Below are positions 26,183 to 39,497 of a stretch of 64,000 bases of DNA, one piece after another. The translations under genes and the position numbers were made by a program. The stretch's first letter is position 1, and every line of letters begins with the position of its first letter. Origin of the DNA: Polytrichum commune (taxonomy: Eukaryota; Streptophyta; Polytrichopsida; Polytrichales; Polytrichaceae); NCBI GenBank assembly GCA_950295325.1, contig OX485809.1:6386001-6450000 (forward strand). Reading direction: 5' to 3'. The notes below the pieces were generated by a model, which was not told the origin of the DNA, searched no databases, and saw only the letters and a list, made by a program, of their open reading frames with translations.

Positions 26183-26638
26183 TATTAAGTGTCACATACA
26201 TAATTTGCGAAGGGCCATAACTAGATACCTAGAGGCCCCAAAGTGTCACGTTTGCTAATTGTCAATATGATTCTATGCATCAACCTAAGTGACTTTTTAA
26301 AATGAAACTAAGTAATTATATTGTGACATTCAATGTAGCACATTGGGATACTTGAGATGATATTTTTGTGTTTTAATATCCAAGAGGAAGATATTCTTGA
26401 GAGAATTAATATCCATTATCATTTCTATACGCTTCAATCAACTTGTAGACTATTGTGTAACATAGGTATACACCTCATACCATTATTGATCATACTCATG
26501 CCAAGATATTAGTGAACCTCCTTGAACGCCAAGTGTCATGAGGTGACACTAATGGTGAAGTTGTTGATCATAGTGCACTGACCTAGCATATGCTTCAAAA
26601 TAAGGTAAGTGACACTATTACGCATGTGACACTAAATA
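26183..26638. mobile_element. Candidate MITE with TATTWAGTGTCACAT ends
   Basis: Left end TATTAAGTGTCACATACATA. The reverse complement of the right end is TATTTAGTGTCACATGCGTA. They match at 19 of 22 bases over the first 22. The interior is AT-rich and non-coding. No clear target duplication. A related end occurs at 46,361. Confidence 0.55.
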
Positions 26639-28741
26639 GGCATCAAATGGGATGTGTAAATGTATCAAGACAATTGGCAATATCTAGTTACATTATCCAG
26701 TTCATCCACACTAATGAGGTCCAAGATCATATTTTATTAGCGACAAACTTCGTTACTCTACCGATCTTTTTTTAGAGAGGGGTATTTTGAACATCCCTCA
26801 CATATAAGAGCCAAGGTTTGTAAAAGAAGTTGGGTAAACTAGCAGCTACCAATTGGTTGTTTAGGCGGGACTCATATGTGGATCCATGCGTTGCCAGTGG
26901 CACCCTCTAATACTGCAGATCATGCGCACCCATGCCAACACTAGCGGCAAAGGGTGACCTGAAAAACCCCATGATCTGAAAACTTGTCATAGGCACAATA
27001 GGTTCAAAATTCAGGTCATAAACATGTTCCATGCACAATTGTTCCTAAATCATACATGTTCCTTGCCAGAATGTTCCTAAGCGTAGACATGTCCCAAATG
27101 GTCACATATATGCATGCAACATCATAACATGCCATGGATGTTTTAGGCGGCACTCATGAAAATTTATTAAACCATGTGAGAAAATTTATACAATTCTTCG
27201 ATATAATTTAGCACCTCTTCAATTACAAAGTTGTGTGTATAAAAAAATAAGGGTACCATATAATGCATCAATTTATTTAATTCTTTCAATCTAAAATAGG
27301 GTTGGGAATAGTAGGTGGAGAAAAAAATATTGAGGCAGAGGTATACAATGCATTTTATGGTGGTTAATGAATGAAAAACTATCCATTTTCAATCCAAATT
27401 TCCAAATGAGCTTAGATGTTCATATTTTTTTTTATTTTGGTGCTTCTCTCAAGTTTGCTTGCTTCAAGTTTGTTTGATTTGAACATTGTTTGATGTATGT
27501 TTTGGAACAATAGGAGGTCCTAATAATGCTTCAAGTTTTTATGTTTTGGTACATTGTTTGATGTCTTCAGTCTAGACATGGTTTATTGAATTTTCACTAC
27601 AAACTTTCAAGAGTCCTATGATTCATCATTCGTGGGGTCAAATATCAAAATTATAAGGAACATAGGGTACTAGAAACTAGTTCACTTGCGACTTTATGAA
27701 TACAGATAGGGTCATCTAAAATGACAAAATTTAGATTTATCTATACTGATAGGGTGTAAAGAATTCCAATTTCTTAGATAAATAGCCCCATGATAAATAC
27801 CCTTCCGTCGCAGATGGGTTATTAAAAACATGTATGAGTGCCCTACCCGGGAACATATCAGCTACCGTGGAGCCCTAGACCTTTGTGTCTAGTTGTTGGG
27901 AGAGAGATGTACATGTGTATAAGATTTCCTCAATTGCTGACCTTAAAACAACCAACATGCTTGTATCTTCTTCACAACATTTTGTGGCATCTTAATTTGC
28001 ACTAATGTTTGTAGAATATTACCACGCCAATTAGCAACTAGGAGTACATCATATTAGTTTGGTTTGGCAAGTTTTGTTCTTTATTGTGATTTGAGCTTTG
28101 AGACTGTGAATTTTATTTTTGTTTAGTGTCACTATTTCATTTATTCTTTAATCAAATAATGGTCACTCTAATGATAGCAATAACCTAGACATTGTGTTTC
28201 CATGTGAGTTTTAGGTATGTCATTTTGTCATGTATTTGACCTTCATCATTCCATCACTTTTTATTTCTTTTTGCCAATGTTATTGTATTCAAACCTTCCT
28301 TTTAAATCTTATCTAATTCCATTCTATGCCTAGCCATTGGATCGTTGGACTCAACGGATTACATTGTGTTCATTAGTTACGGCTACAATTATGCATTTTG
28401 AGTACCCAATTTTTATTTTTATTTTTTGGATACATGATGTTTGCTCATAACCCTCTCTTTCAACATTTCCCATTCAACATAATGTATACCCATGGGCAAC
28501 CATAATAATGCCACACTAAAGGCAGAAACTGGCATCATCGACGATGAGGACTTTAGTGGTATGAAATGTACCTTCTTTAACCTTCAAGAACCACCTCTTG
28601 GGATTTTTCATAACTCTACACTCAAGTGAATTTAAGAAAACAGACATGCTACAGGCAAACACAAACACCTTGTACAAAGGGTGAATGTTGCCTACATTTG
28701 TTGGACTTGCATATTCAAGATTTCATTATAAGATAGGAAGA
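26639..28741. other. AT-rich intergenic DNA, no gene seen
   Basis: About 2.1 kb dense in stop codons on both strands, with no repeat structure I could resolve. Confidence 0.4.
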
Positions 28742-29332
28742 TCCCGGATACGCAACTCCTGTATCATATGACCTTGATTATAATCATTTATATTGCATTT
28801 TAGTCCAATATTGAGTGATAAAATTATTTTAATGTAGGAAACTCTTGTAGCCCTTCTAACAAGGAATCCAAAAATGTAATTATATATAGGAAATGAATAT
28901 TTCTTGAAGCATATATTTTCCTTAAAAGGCTAATTAAACAAGTTTTTTTAATACATGTTCCATAGGCCAAACTTCCCAACTATTTGGGCTTTCTTATAAA
29001 GATTTAAGATATTTTTTGTTAAAAATAAAACATTGCCAATGAGTTATAATTTTAATTGGAGGCAACCACTTGTGTGGATCTTTTAAAATTAGATGCTCTA
29101 CAAGGTTTTTAAAAGAAAGTATTTCAAAATTTTATATACTTTGTAGATTTTTTAAAAGAAAAAGAAAAGAAAATCCCAATTTTTTGACATCTCATTTTAT
29201 TTAATCGGTATTCACCCAAAATTTGTTGTCCTTTTATTTTTGTATAATTTTGTATAATTTTTTACAAAAGCTTTCCTCTAAACCATTTTGATGCCAATGG
29301 CCCTTGTGCATAATATGGGAGTTGCGTACCCG
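28742..29332. mobile_element. Candidate MITE with TCCCGGRTACGCAACTCC ends
   Basis: TCCCGGATACGCAACTCC at the left and, inverted, TCCCGGGTACGCAACTCC at the right: one mismatch in 18. The interior is very AT-rich and non-coding. Flanks GGAAGA and AGAAGA could be a short, imperfect target duplication. Confidence 0.6.
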
Positions 29333-29927
29333 GGAAGAAGATTGTGACGATGTGCAATGTTGTTCTATTAAAAATCACATTACAAAAAAGATAAAGATGT
29401 TGAAGGGTTTTTTCAAATCTTCATGTTGGTATATTTTTAATGAATGTAGCAAGTACATACGTAACCCTTAACCCTACAACATTGGTCATATTCTTGTGTG
29501 TTGTTTTCAATCATTTCTCCCATCATATTCATTCACATTTCAAGCTACTACCGCATTAACATTTCTTCTTATGGCATGTCTAGTTGTTCTAGATACTATT
29601 GTCAATTTGGGCCAAAAAATAAGATCACAAAGACATTATTTACCACTCCAACTCTATTGCACCCTAAACAAAAATTTGACAAGAAAGAAAAATACCTCCC
29701 TAATAACAAAGGACATGAAGGACCTTGTACTTCTCCCACCAAGTGAAGAGAAGCTTATAAGAGGGGTTAACTATGCAGATTCCTTGTAAAATGTTTGTAC
29801 TTGTGCCCCAATGTGACTCAATTGTTGTTTTATGAGGAAAACTATCGAACACATACGGGTGGATTGTTCATGGCTCTATCATGAACAATGATAAGGGTGA
29901 TTTTGTAAGTCAGTTGTCCAGGATATG
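29333..29927. other. Intergenic, no gene seen
   Basis: Two overlapping short open frames at 29,496-29,789 have no recognisable domain. They may belong to the decayed MULE that follows. Confidence 0.3.
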
Positions 29928-30400
29928 GTGGACTTTATTCAGGAATAATTGCAACTCGGCTTGTCTCGTGACAATGTCTTCTTCATTCAACATGAAAACA
30001 ACATAATCATAGGCGCTCTCACATGGAGAAACATGTCTTTCACCTTGGGCATTCAAACCAAATGGCAAAGACAAATGATGTTGAAGCATGGCCACATGAA
30101 AGAGTTCGCCATTGATGCAACATTGGGTACCAATGTAAACAAAGTATGACAATTGTGCCAATTCATTATGGTATTATTGTGGTGTATGTTTATTTCAGTT
30201 CCCACTTTACACCCTAATGGTCTTTGATGATTGGTTTAAAGGGATCCGGTTGCATATTACATAAAAATGTCGTCAAAGTGATTTGTCCCTATGGATGTCG
30301 GCTCTTAATGAGTACCTTCAGCAATTTCAACCAGGTTGGAGGCCCAACATTTTTATTAGTGACTGAGGACAAGCCAAAATCAACAACATTCAGTGACTGC
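29928..30400 (+). pseudogene. MULE transposase fragment (left half)
   Basis: Encodes FTLGIQTKWQRQMMLKHGH and FAIDATLGTN, then after an intron (30,144-30,198) PLYTLMVFDDWFKGI and WRPNIFISD. These parallel APFTIGIQNEWQLEMM, LSIDATFGT and YPLYIVMVFDNW of the complete MULE at 19.8-23.2 kb, and the intron position is conserved. In-frame stops follow IRLHIT and FISD. It breaks off just before the copia element. Confidence 0.75.
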
Positions 30401-30589
30401 AATCCTATGCCTCCTTATGTAACTTGTACCACTTAACTTCCCCCATAAGTTTTTTCTACCTAATTCCTCCGTATGTTCCTTCCACCTAGTTTCTTCATCA
30501 TGTTCTTCATTTATGCTCTATTGTTCTGAATATGCTTAGGATGGTGTTGCTAGGGGTCAAAATATTTATCTACCCATTGCATGTGAGAC

Positions 30590-30856
30590 AAGCTATTGGA
30601 ATCAATAGGAGATAAGATTGCACGAGCATAAACACCTATACAAAGGCATATGAACAATGCTTGGACTGAGATGGTCTAATGCTCTCCTTGCTTTGCCTTT
30701 TATTACTTTTATTTTCTTCATTGGTTCACACAAACAATATGGGATAACTCGTATCCCGCTTTAGACTAGCATGGTAGCCTTACCCTAACCTTATTGTTTC
30801 TCATGTTTCTTTTTCAATTTCATTGACTATGAGCAATCTAATGTTCTATCCTCTAC
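30590..30856 (-). repeat. copia 3' LTR
   Basis: Matches 40,663-40,931 along its length, for example GGCATATGAACAATGCTTGG and CACACAAACAATATGGGA. Ends abruptly at CTCTAC next to the purine tract. Confidence 0.8.
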
Positions 30857-32837
30857 CCTTCCACTTTGCGAGTAGTCAAAGGCTTCTAAACCCATTAGGA
30901 TATCTTCCATCCTCGCCGAATCTCTCAACACGGCCATCATTTTCCGCAAGAATTTTGATTGCCTCCTCATTAATATCCAAATGATCTCCCAATTGCTCCT
31001 CGCACTTCTCACCATTATCACACAAAGATGATTTGGAAGATTCGTCCATAACAACCCGCCGTAGGCCCTTCATTTCTCCCACTTTGATGCATCTCCAAAT
31101 CGTTTCCAACACTTGTGTCATCCTCCATGAATATCACATCTCTACTTTTTATGATCTTTTAAGTTCGTAGACACATTAGCATGTAGGCCTTAGTCCCCTC
31201 ATAATAACTTCAAAACAAACATTTTGTGCCCTTTGCATAGAGTTTACCATTTTGTTCATCTAACAATATTATGTATGCGATGCTCCCAAATACATGCATG
31301 TGTGCAATGCAAGGCCTCCTTCCACTCCATGCTTCCTCAGGCGTAATGAAATTCAACGCTCTTGTTGGACAATGGTTTCGTGTGGTAGCTGTATTAATTA
31401 CCGTTTTCGTCCAAAACGATTTGTCGAGGTTTTGATTATGAAGCATACTCTTTGCCATCTCCACGATGGTACGATTCGTATGCTCCGCCATTTCATTTTG
31501 TTAAGGCATATATAGGATACACGTTTGCTTATCGATACCACGATCCTTCAAAAAATGGTTGAATGCCTTAGAAGCAAATTTCCCGCCATTTCCGACCGAA
31601 ACATTTTGATTTTATGCTTTGATTATATTTCTATGAGTGCTTTGAACATATTGAACTCCTCAAAGAAATTTCCTTTAGATTTCAACACATACAATAATAC
31701 ATTTCTTAAAAAATTATTAACGAAAGTTACAAAATAACATGCACTGTCCATGTATGTAATCCTCATGGGGCCATACACGTTAGAATGCACAATTTCCAAA
31801 GGCTTGGGCGTTCGCCTCCCTTCCTCATTCGGAAACGCAAACCCTATGTTGTTTGTCTTCGATACACGATCCACAAAATAAGGAAGATGTGTGACAAGAA
31901 AATTTGCTAAGATTCATATCATTTACCATGTTTTGGAAGATATGAATACCTTTCATGTTCAAATGGCCAAGGTGGCGGTACCAAAATTGGAGCACGCCAT
32001 GTCTTGTTGGAAATGGCTCCAAGTTAGCTACTTCCGCTTCGTGCACCTTCACGAAATTGATTTCGTACACGTTGTGATCGCGATGACTTCACCATTGTAA
32101 GATTTAACAATGCATTTGTTTAGGTTGCATTGGACCTTCAAACCCTTCGATACAAATTTGCTCACCGAGAGCAAATTGGCATGCAATTTGGATACGTGAA
32201 ACACATTTTTTATACGAATTTGGTTGATTTTGTCTTCTAGGATTGCTTCCATGACAATGGATCCCATTCCGATAGCTTAGACAACGCTATTATCACGTAA
32301 ATGCATATTGCGTGGAGTGATTATCTCATACGTGTCAAATGCGACCTAATGCAAAGTTATGTGCTTGGAGGCATCCAAATTTATGATCCACTTGCACATG
32401 CTCTTGGAATGTACTTCATTACGTATTACAAATGCGTGGTCATCATCGTTCTTTACATTCTTCATTTGTTCAAGCTCCTTGTTCTTTGTTTTGTAGCAAA
32501 AATACGCAATGTGGCCCAGTTTGCTACAATAAAAATATAATTTTGTATTTTAGTGCGAAAATTAGTTGTATCATTTGCCTTGTCACAACATCATGGCGGC
32601 ATCCTCACCTCGAGGTTTTTTTTCCTTGCATTTCGACATCATGAGCATCAAACGCGTTGTTACGTAGTCCATTATAAGTTCCTTCATTGGCATCGTCTTA
32701 TAACAGTGATCAAATATTCGAATGACGCCGGCCAACTCTCAAGCAAGGTCATGACAATGTTTTCATTTCTCACGGATACCTCTAAACAAGCGAGTTGATC
32801 CGCGAGCATTTTGACCTTGTTGACGAGGTCTAACAAG

Positions 32838-33052
32838 CAGAGCCGAACATTGGGTGCCCATGCCCATGCCCACCCATGCCCATGCCCACCCATGCCCATG
32901 CCCACCCATGCCCATGGGTTTTGGGTGGGCATGGGTGCGATATTATGTTCATGGGCGGGCATGGGTGGGCGTGGGTGCGATATTATGTTCATGGGCGGGC
33001 ATGGGTGGGCGTGGGTGCGATATTATTGTTCATGGGTGGGCATGGGCTATAG
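32838..33052. repeat. hAT left terminus with subterminal repeats
   Basis: After the terminal repeat the sequence iterates CCCATGCCCA and CCCATGCCCACCC. It then inverts to GGGTGGGCATGGG, with three copies of a roughly 52-bp unit ending GTGCGATATTATGTTCATGG. Such clusters are the usual kind of hAT transposase binding site. Confidence 0.8.
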
Positions 33053-33150
33053 CAAAGCATATTGAATGAGCTCTCATTCAAATGCTTTCGACGGTTGCAT
33101 GGAGGACCGGACTGTGTTACATGCTGGATTACTCTACTAACCCCTTATGA

Positions 33151-34434
33151 CGGCATGATGCTGAAACTGCCATCTGTGTCAGGAATGATTTCCTGGCAGT
33201 CATGAATCATGAGATGCACACACCAGTGCATGCAATTATTGCTTTATCTTCTCTTCTTCAAGAAACAGAGTTGACACCTGAACAACGTTCTATGGTAGAT
33301 ACCATACTTAAAAGCAGCAATCTGCTAGCAACGCTGATCAATGATGTGTTGGACCTCTCTCGGTTGGAAGATGGGAGTTTGGAGCTAGAAACTCGCACTT
33401 TCATCCTTCCTGGTGTGTTCAAGGAGGCATGTTGCAAATGATCTTCTTCAGTTTGACTGTGTCCCACTCATCTAAAATTGCACCTTGCCACATGGTTGAA
33501 GGGAACATGGAGGATCTGGCATGGATAATCTGAATACAATCTAGGAAAGGATTTAGCAGTTGAATCTCTACAGTAAGTCATTTGCTTTCAATGCTTGTTG
33601 AGGAGTATATCATATATGGTGGGTTATTTATTATTCATTCTTTTATGTTTATTGGTACAGGTTATGAAATTGGTCTCACCTATTGCTTCAGTGAAGAAGC
33701 TGAAATCAAAATTGATTCTTGCACCGGACCTCCCTGAGCATGTGGTTGGTGATGAGAAGAGGCTTATGCAAACTATTCTCAATGTGGTTGGAAATGCAGT
33801 GAAGTTTACCAAAGAAGGGGTTGTGATGGTGTGAGTTTATGTTAACAAAAATGATATGCAGTTGGATCCTCGTGTGCCAAATTTTATTCCAACACAGGAT
33901 GAGCATCACTGCAACATCAGAGTTGAGGTACAGATTCAAGTATAAGTTGTGTATGTAATTTTTATTTCAGTAAACCTTGAAGCACCCTTGTGATTGGTAG
34001 GGTAGTTTGATAATTCATGTCAGGCATTGAGGTACTGCAGTTGTATAATCATACGTTGAGGCGCTTATACACACGATGAGAGTAGTGGTGTGTATAGTTG
34101 AGTCAAAGGTCATGTATTCCTGGCTTGGGTTGGTTTAAAGTACATGTGGTCAATGGGTGAAGGTTGCAGTTGATAACTGAGCCATTATTGCTTAGTCAGT
34201 ATTCTCTTTGTACATTTGTATGTACTTTTTGGTTGAGGTTTCTCTGTGGAAGGACTTCCAACACAATCTGGTTCATATGTGGAAAATACACACCCTTTCT
34301 TGCCAGAAATATACTAGGCTTTTTGTTAACATTTCCAACCTGTATGGCAGGTGAGAGATACTGGAGTAGGTTTGAATCTACAAGAGATTCCAAAGCTATT
34401 CAATAAGTTTCTTCAGGCCGTTTACAGGAAAATC
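33151..34434 (+). pseudogene. Ethylene receptor (ETR/ERS) histidine-kinase fragment captured in hAT
   Basis: Three exon pieces match plant ethylene receptors. 33,151-33,426 carries the HisKA region ([46 protein letters not shown]). 33,661-33,927 carries the start of the ATPase domain ([39 protein letters not shown]). 34,351-34,434 carries VRDTGVGL and IPKLFNKF. Retained introns show capture of genomic DNA rather than a cDNA. The phospho-acceptor His is kept, but the usual R of HEMRTP is H. An in-frame TGA (33,833) follows EGVVMV. The first intron would use a GC donor. Sensor and receiver domains are absent. Confidence 0.88.
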
Positions 34435-34785
34435 TAAGCCCATCAGGAGTCTCAATCAAGAAGTAGGTCACATATACAATGGCGGATACATACATGCTTG
34501 GCAATGTATGATGAGAATCTGAGACTTATTCTTGAATTATTTTGAGACATACGAATTCTTGAAGATTCTTCGAACTCGCTTTTTGAGTGAATGGATATGT
34601 CCAGGATAACTTACATCGAGAAGAGCTTTAATAAGTTAGCAGTGCATTCTACGTATTCAAAGTATTTTTGAATCTCATGGTTTATTTGCCTTTGATCTTC
34701 CAGCATTTGAGCCCATCTGAGGCAAATCTTATTGAGGCAAAGCACAAATTTAACGCCCACAAGTGAGTGACTAGGGCTTATTGAG

Positions 34786-36867
34786 ATGGTGCCATCTAGC
34801 TCTAGTTCGCTAAATGCACAAGTGATCGAGAAGGAATTAAAGAAGACATTGCCGAATGACGCCGATCGTGTATTTTCATTGCGCAAGAACCATGCTGGTC
34901 TGAATTCTACTCTTTGGAAAACTTTTGGCATCGTGCAACAATATGGTAAGGACTGTGAATATGCAACGTGCTTCAATTGCAAGAAAGTATACACATTCAA
35001 GAAAACCATGGGTACTAGCACCATGAATGATCATAAGTGCCTTAAGGGTGAAAGATTGGAAAGTGGAGTAATGAATGTATTTACAACAAAGGGTGTCCCC
35101 ACCACACATGATAAAAAGAAGATGACGCTTGTTGCTGCCAACTTTTGCGCAATTGACCTCCGACCATTTGAATCAATAGCCGGACATGGTTTGAAAGGGC
35201 TTATTCAAACAACTTTGGACATCGGTGTCGCAAGCAATAAACGACTTATGGTTGATGACCTCTTGTGTCAACCAATTACTGCCAGACGCAATATAGAGAC
35301 CCGTGCGACGAAGGGGATCGCCATAGTGACAAAGTGTCTTCAAGAACACATTGATACCGACGTATCCATGGCAAACACCCTTGATCTATGGATAGATAGT
35401 ATCAAGAAGGTAACTTATATATCTGTCACGGCGCACTACATCGATGAAGAGTTTGTTTTGTTTGATTGAACATTGCATGTGAAGCCTGTTCGCGATGAGA
35501 GCCACACCGTTGTTATGGTTTTGGATGAATTCAAGGAAGTACTGGACATCTTCGGTATCAAGGATTTGGTGTTTGATAAAATCATTGTTGTGGCGGATTG
35601 TGGATCAAACATCATTGCTGAAGATGGCATTTCAAGCAAGTTTAACTTGTTAGGATGCATTGATCATAAAATTGCGAACTGTTTGACCTATGTATTCAAC
35701 AAGACTATGAAATAGGTTGATGGTAAGAAGACCAAGCCTTTTTATCGATACCTTGATGAGCCCAACATGGCAGTCCTATACTCTCTCATTGATGCATGTA
35801 AGAATTTGGTTGCATACTTTAAAAAATCAAATCTTCAATCAAAGTTGTCAAAGACATTGAAACAAGAGAATGCAACCAGATGGAACTCACTATATCATTG
35901 TCTGCTTAGTGTTTCTGAAATGCTAATTGAGGTGATCGATCTACTGAAGCAGAAGGATGCACTGCGGAAAATTGCCTCAATCTCAGAGACCTTTTTGAAA
36001 CACTTAATTGATTTATTGACACCATTTCAGAAGGCAACTCTTGATCTCGAACAATTCAAAGAGCCGACATTGCATAAGGTTGTATTTTGGGGATTTCAAT
36101 TGTTGAAGCATCTAAAACCTGTTATGAACGATGTGATTAATGACGATGGTACCGTCAAGACGAGCAAAGACTCCCCTCCGATCATAGCTTGTAAAGACCT
36201 TTTGACACCACTAGTGCAAGAGAAGATGGAGCTCGATGTGCTTCATGTTGTAGCAACACTTCTGGATCCCGTTATGAAGAACTATATGCGCAAGATGGAG
36301 GTTTCTGACGCTTTAGTTACTAAGGCGAAAACAAAATTGAGGGAGCTTATGCGCTCGATTGGCACAGGAGAGGTTTTAGCAAATTTGGATCATGAGAAAG
36401 ATGATGCACCGGCCCCACCACAAAAGAAACACCGTACTGTTGACCCGACGTCTATGTACGATGAGTTTGAGGATGAGTTAGAAGATAATCATGACAATGG
36501 GGCTAAGATCCTAGTTGTCAACAACCTCGACGCACGTATTGAGCTTGAGTTCAGTATGTATGAGACATACAAGGTCACTGATCTTGAAAAAAATGAGATC
36601 ATTGCAGCGGTCAGCTTAACATTGCCAGTGAAGCATGATACTACTGCTAAATTCAGTATTCTCTTGTGGTGGAAGTTGAAAGGAGCCCCCACATTCTCCA
36701 TCATGTCGCGCGTGGCGCCTTCGGTTTTATGCATCCCTGCATCCAGCTCCAAATCGGAGTCAAACTTCTCGGATGCAGGGAATACGCTAACCAAGAAGTG
36801 CTCCGCGCTGAAGCCAGCGACAATGAACAACCTTTTATTTGTCCGATCCAACCAAGACTTGGTGTAG
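34786..36867 (+). pseudogene. hAT transposase with two in-frame stops
   Basis: One frame of 694 codons is interrupted only by TGA at 35,467 and TAG at 35,713. The N-terminus has a BED-type zinc finger (CEYATCFNCKKVY with the later TMNDHKC). The middle has IIVVADCGSNI and ENATRWNSLYHCL, as in hAT RNase-H-like cores. The C-terminus has the hAT dimerisation region (LLWWKLKGAPTFSIMSRVA, IPASSSKSESNFSDAGN). Both stops can be explained by a single transition, TGG to TGA and CAG to TAG. The start at 34,786 is the first ATG ahead of the zinc finger. Confidence 0.88.
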
Positions 36868-36884
36868 GCGGGTTATATACATTA

Positions 36885-37105
36885 CACAATTTTTGAATAC
36901 TTGAGCACAATTTTTGAATATATGAGTGCAATTTTTGAATACATGGGCGTAATTTTTGAATACATTGGCACAATTTTTGAATATATGGGTGCAATTTTTG
37001 AATACATGGGTGCAATTTGAATAGCATGGGTGGGCATGGGTGGACATGGGTAGACACATTCATGCTATGGGTGAGCATGGGTGGGTGATGCAGCCCGTGG
37101 GTCGT
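36885..37105. repeat. Short tandem repeats and an internal copy of the hAT subterminal block
   Basis: 36,885-37,020 has six copies of a unit like ATTTTTGAATACATGGGTGC. 37,023-37,105 (ATGGGTGGGCATGGGTGGAC and onward to CATGCTATGGGTG) closely matches 39,372-39,450. Confidence 0.75.
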
Positions 37106-39371
37106 TCCCTTGCAATTTAGCTCAAGAAGACTCATGGTGAGACATCACGTAAATTTATATTCGCTTGAGAACTACCGTGCCTCATTAATATGTTCGGTCT
37201 CGAATTAATAATCACTCTCTTCTCCTTATGATATGAATATAATTATTGGAGTGAACACAATCTCATTATCTTAATTCTTACTCTCAATGTAAGGCATCAT
37301 TGATAATAAGAATCATTAGATTTAAAGAAAGCTTCAAGAGGTGTAACAATATCCTTGATAATAATATAGTGTTCAATAAATTGTATGAATCCTTAATGTT
37401 AGTAGTTTATAAACATTAATCACACAAATGATAGTAATCTTATAATGATGAAGAAGATCTAATATTCTTGAATCTTCATTTTTAAGCTCAAGTGTTACTA
37501 CTTATAATATTGTAACTTGACATGTATGCATATAGTAGTTATAATTTCGTGAACACATCATTGATTGTTTTACAATGTCACGTTTAACATTCAAAGTGTT
37601 TTAATGATAAGAATAATTATAACTCTCTTGAGGTTTATTCAAGAGAACGAACTCCTCTTTGATTGTTAATGACATCCAACAACTCACAAAGTATCTTAAG
37701 AGAAGAAGCACTTTTACTACAAAGTGTTTCTTGATGACGAGAAGATAAACCTATCTCTCTTGAGTTTTGCTCAAGAGAGAGAGAGATCTTCTCTTGAATA
37801 GATAATCCTTCAAATTGTAATGACATCTAACAACTCACAAAGAATCTTAAAGTAAGAAGCTTCAATAACAATTGTAGTAAGTAGATTATCTTATATCAAT
37901 ATTACTTCATTCATATGTATTCAAACTTTGATATGAATTAATGTCTTCATCATTCTTGTTAATCATAAGTTCAACAATCAATATGTAGTATAATATGTAT
38001 AATACTTATAAGTCAATTATGTAGTTTTCAATAATAAGCTCCTCCTCTTTTGAAGGAGTTGTAATCGTTAAGTTGTTTTGCTTAAATCATAACATGCATA
38101 TAATTCTTCAATCATTCAATCACATGTATATTTATAATTCCCTTTTGAGGAGATCAATGATAAGTTCCGCTTTGAGAGATAATCTTGTTTCCTTCACTCA
38201 AGTTGACAATCGCTTTCTCAATTCAATCTCTCTTAAAGTCCCATTGATTCTCCAATTTGTCTTGAGCGCTTTGATCTCACACTATCTTTTGAGTTCTTTC
38301 TCAAAAGAGTCTACTCAATCTACTCTACTCTCGGTTGCTCAATCACTTAAGCTACAAAGTACCATTGACGACTCGTACTTCAAATTGAGAGAGGTAGAAA
38401 GATCACACGCATTTGTAGAAAAGATAAGTGTATTGCAAAAGTTCCTCGAGAGGAGAGTTACAAAAGCTTCAAGTGATTCTTGACACTCAAATTTAAGATA
38501 ACTTCGTTGTGTAGAAAATGAGGTAATAGTCTCCTAATTTGCTTTCCTTATATAGTCTTCTCTTCCTAATCTAAAATCTACATTAAGAGTGGTTGTGATC
38601 TCCACTTTTCAAAATAACTATCTATCTTCAAAATATGTAGATGTTAACTAACTTAAACGGTTATAACCGTTTTACCATTTGAATGTTCAAGTCTCTAAGA
38701 TTCTACTATATCATTGTCGTGGCTACATTGTAATTCCTTTTGAGAATGCAATCAAGTCTTCACATTTGCTTGATTCCAATGATTTGTTTTTAAACATACT
38801 AGTAGAATCTACCTTTGTCATGTATGCTCATAATGCATCTTCTAATATCCCAACATTCCTAATATTCCATAATCATGTCTTTCAAAATATCCCCGATTCT
38901 CATATATACTTCATAATCATATCTCCTCAATAGTCATTTAATCCTCAAAAACCCATATTCCTATATGCTCCCTAATACTACTTATAATTGCTTTCATAAT
39001 TGTCTTCAAAACACTTACACTTAGATTAGTGGTATATAATCCTAGTCCTAATATACCACATAATGTCCTTCTATACCCTTATACTCCTCCTCTATAAGTC
39101 CTTACAAAAATTCCCCCTTTCTAATACTAAGTTCCCTTTGTTAAACGGCCGAGTACCTGTCACCATGGTAAGGGAGCCTAATACCACGCGTCTTCCTTGT
39201 GATGCCGTGGTAATGGACCCTATAGCCGTGGTTGTGCTCCTGTTGCCGTGGTTGAGAACCTCCGAGCTCTCTTCCGGGCCTCTCTCCATTTCGGTGATGA
39301 TCTTCTTCCTCTTGGTGATGCTTGATGCCTTTGGGTGTTTCATTTCCCTCTCATAATGTTGGTACTCAACA
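37106..39371. other. 2.3-kb segment of unknown origin inside the hAT element
   Basis: AT-rich, with two copies of a phrase around CATCCAACAACTCACAAAG and CATCTAACAACTCACAAAG (37,673 and 37,826). It is bracketed by two copies of the hAT subterminal block. Open frames (38,073-38,483 plus; 39,092-39,547 minus) have no recognisable domain. Perhaps a later insertion or captured non-coding DNA. Confidence 0.45.
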
Positions 39372-39497
39372 GTGGGCATGGGTGGACATGAGTGGACACA
39401 TGTCATGCTATGGGTGGGCATAGGTTGCTGCCGGGGTCGCTGCTGATGGTCATGGTTTGGGTATGGGTACAAATTCGAAGGGAAATGTTGGGCTCTT
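39372..39497. repeat. hAT right subterminal repeats and terminus
   Basis: GTGGGCATGGGTGGACATG repeats, then the inverted terminus AATGTTGGGCTCTT ending at 39,497, followed by the CTAACAAG target duplicate. Confidence 0.85.

Larger units (their letters stand above)
32838..39497. mobile_element. hAT transposon, 6,660 bp, with captured host gene fragment
   Basis: Flanked by a perfect 8-bp direct repeat CTAACAAG (32,830-32,837 and 39,498-39,505), as expected for hAT insertions. Terminal repeats are CAGAGCCGAACATT and, from the right, AAGAGCCCAACATT. Excising the element with one duplicate restores the copia gag frame. Contents in order: subterminal CACCCATGCCC repeats, an ethylene receptor gene fragment (33,151-34,434), a hAT transposase with two stops (34,786-36,867), short tandem repeats, a 2.3-kb segment of unknown origin, and a second block of subterminal repeats. 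Confidence 0.92.
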
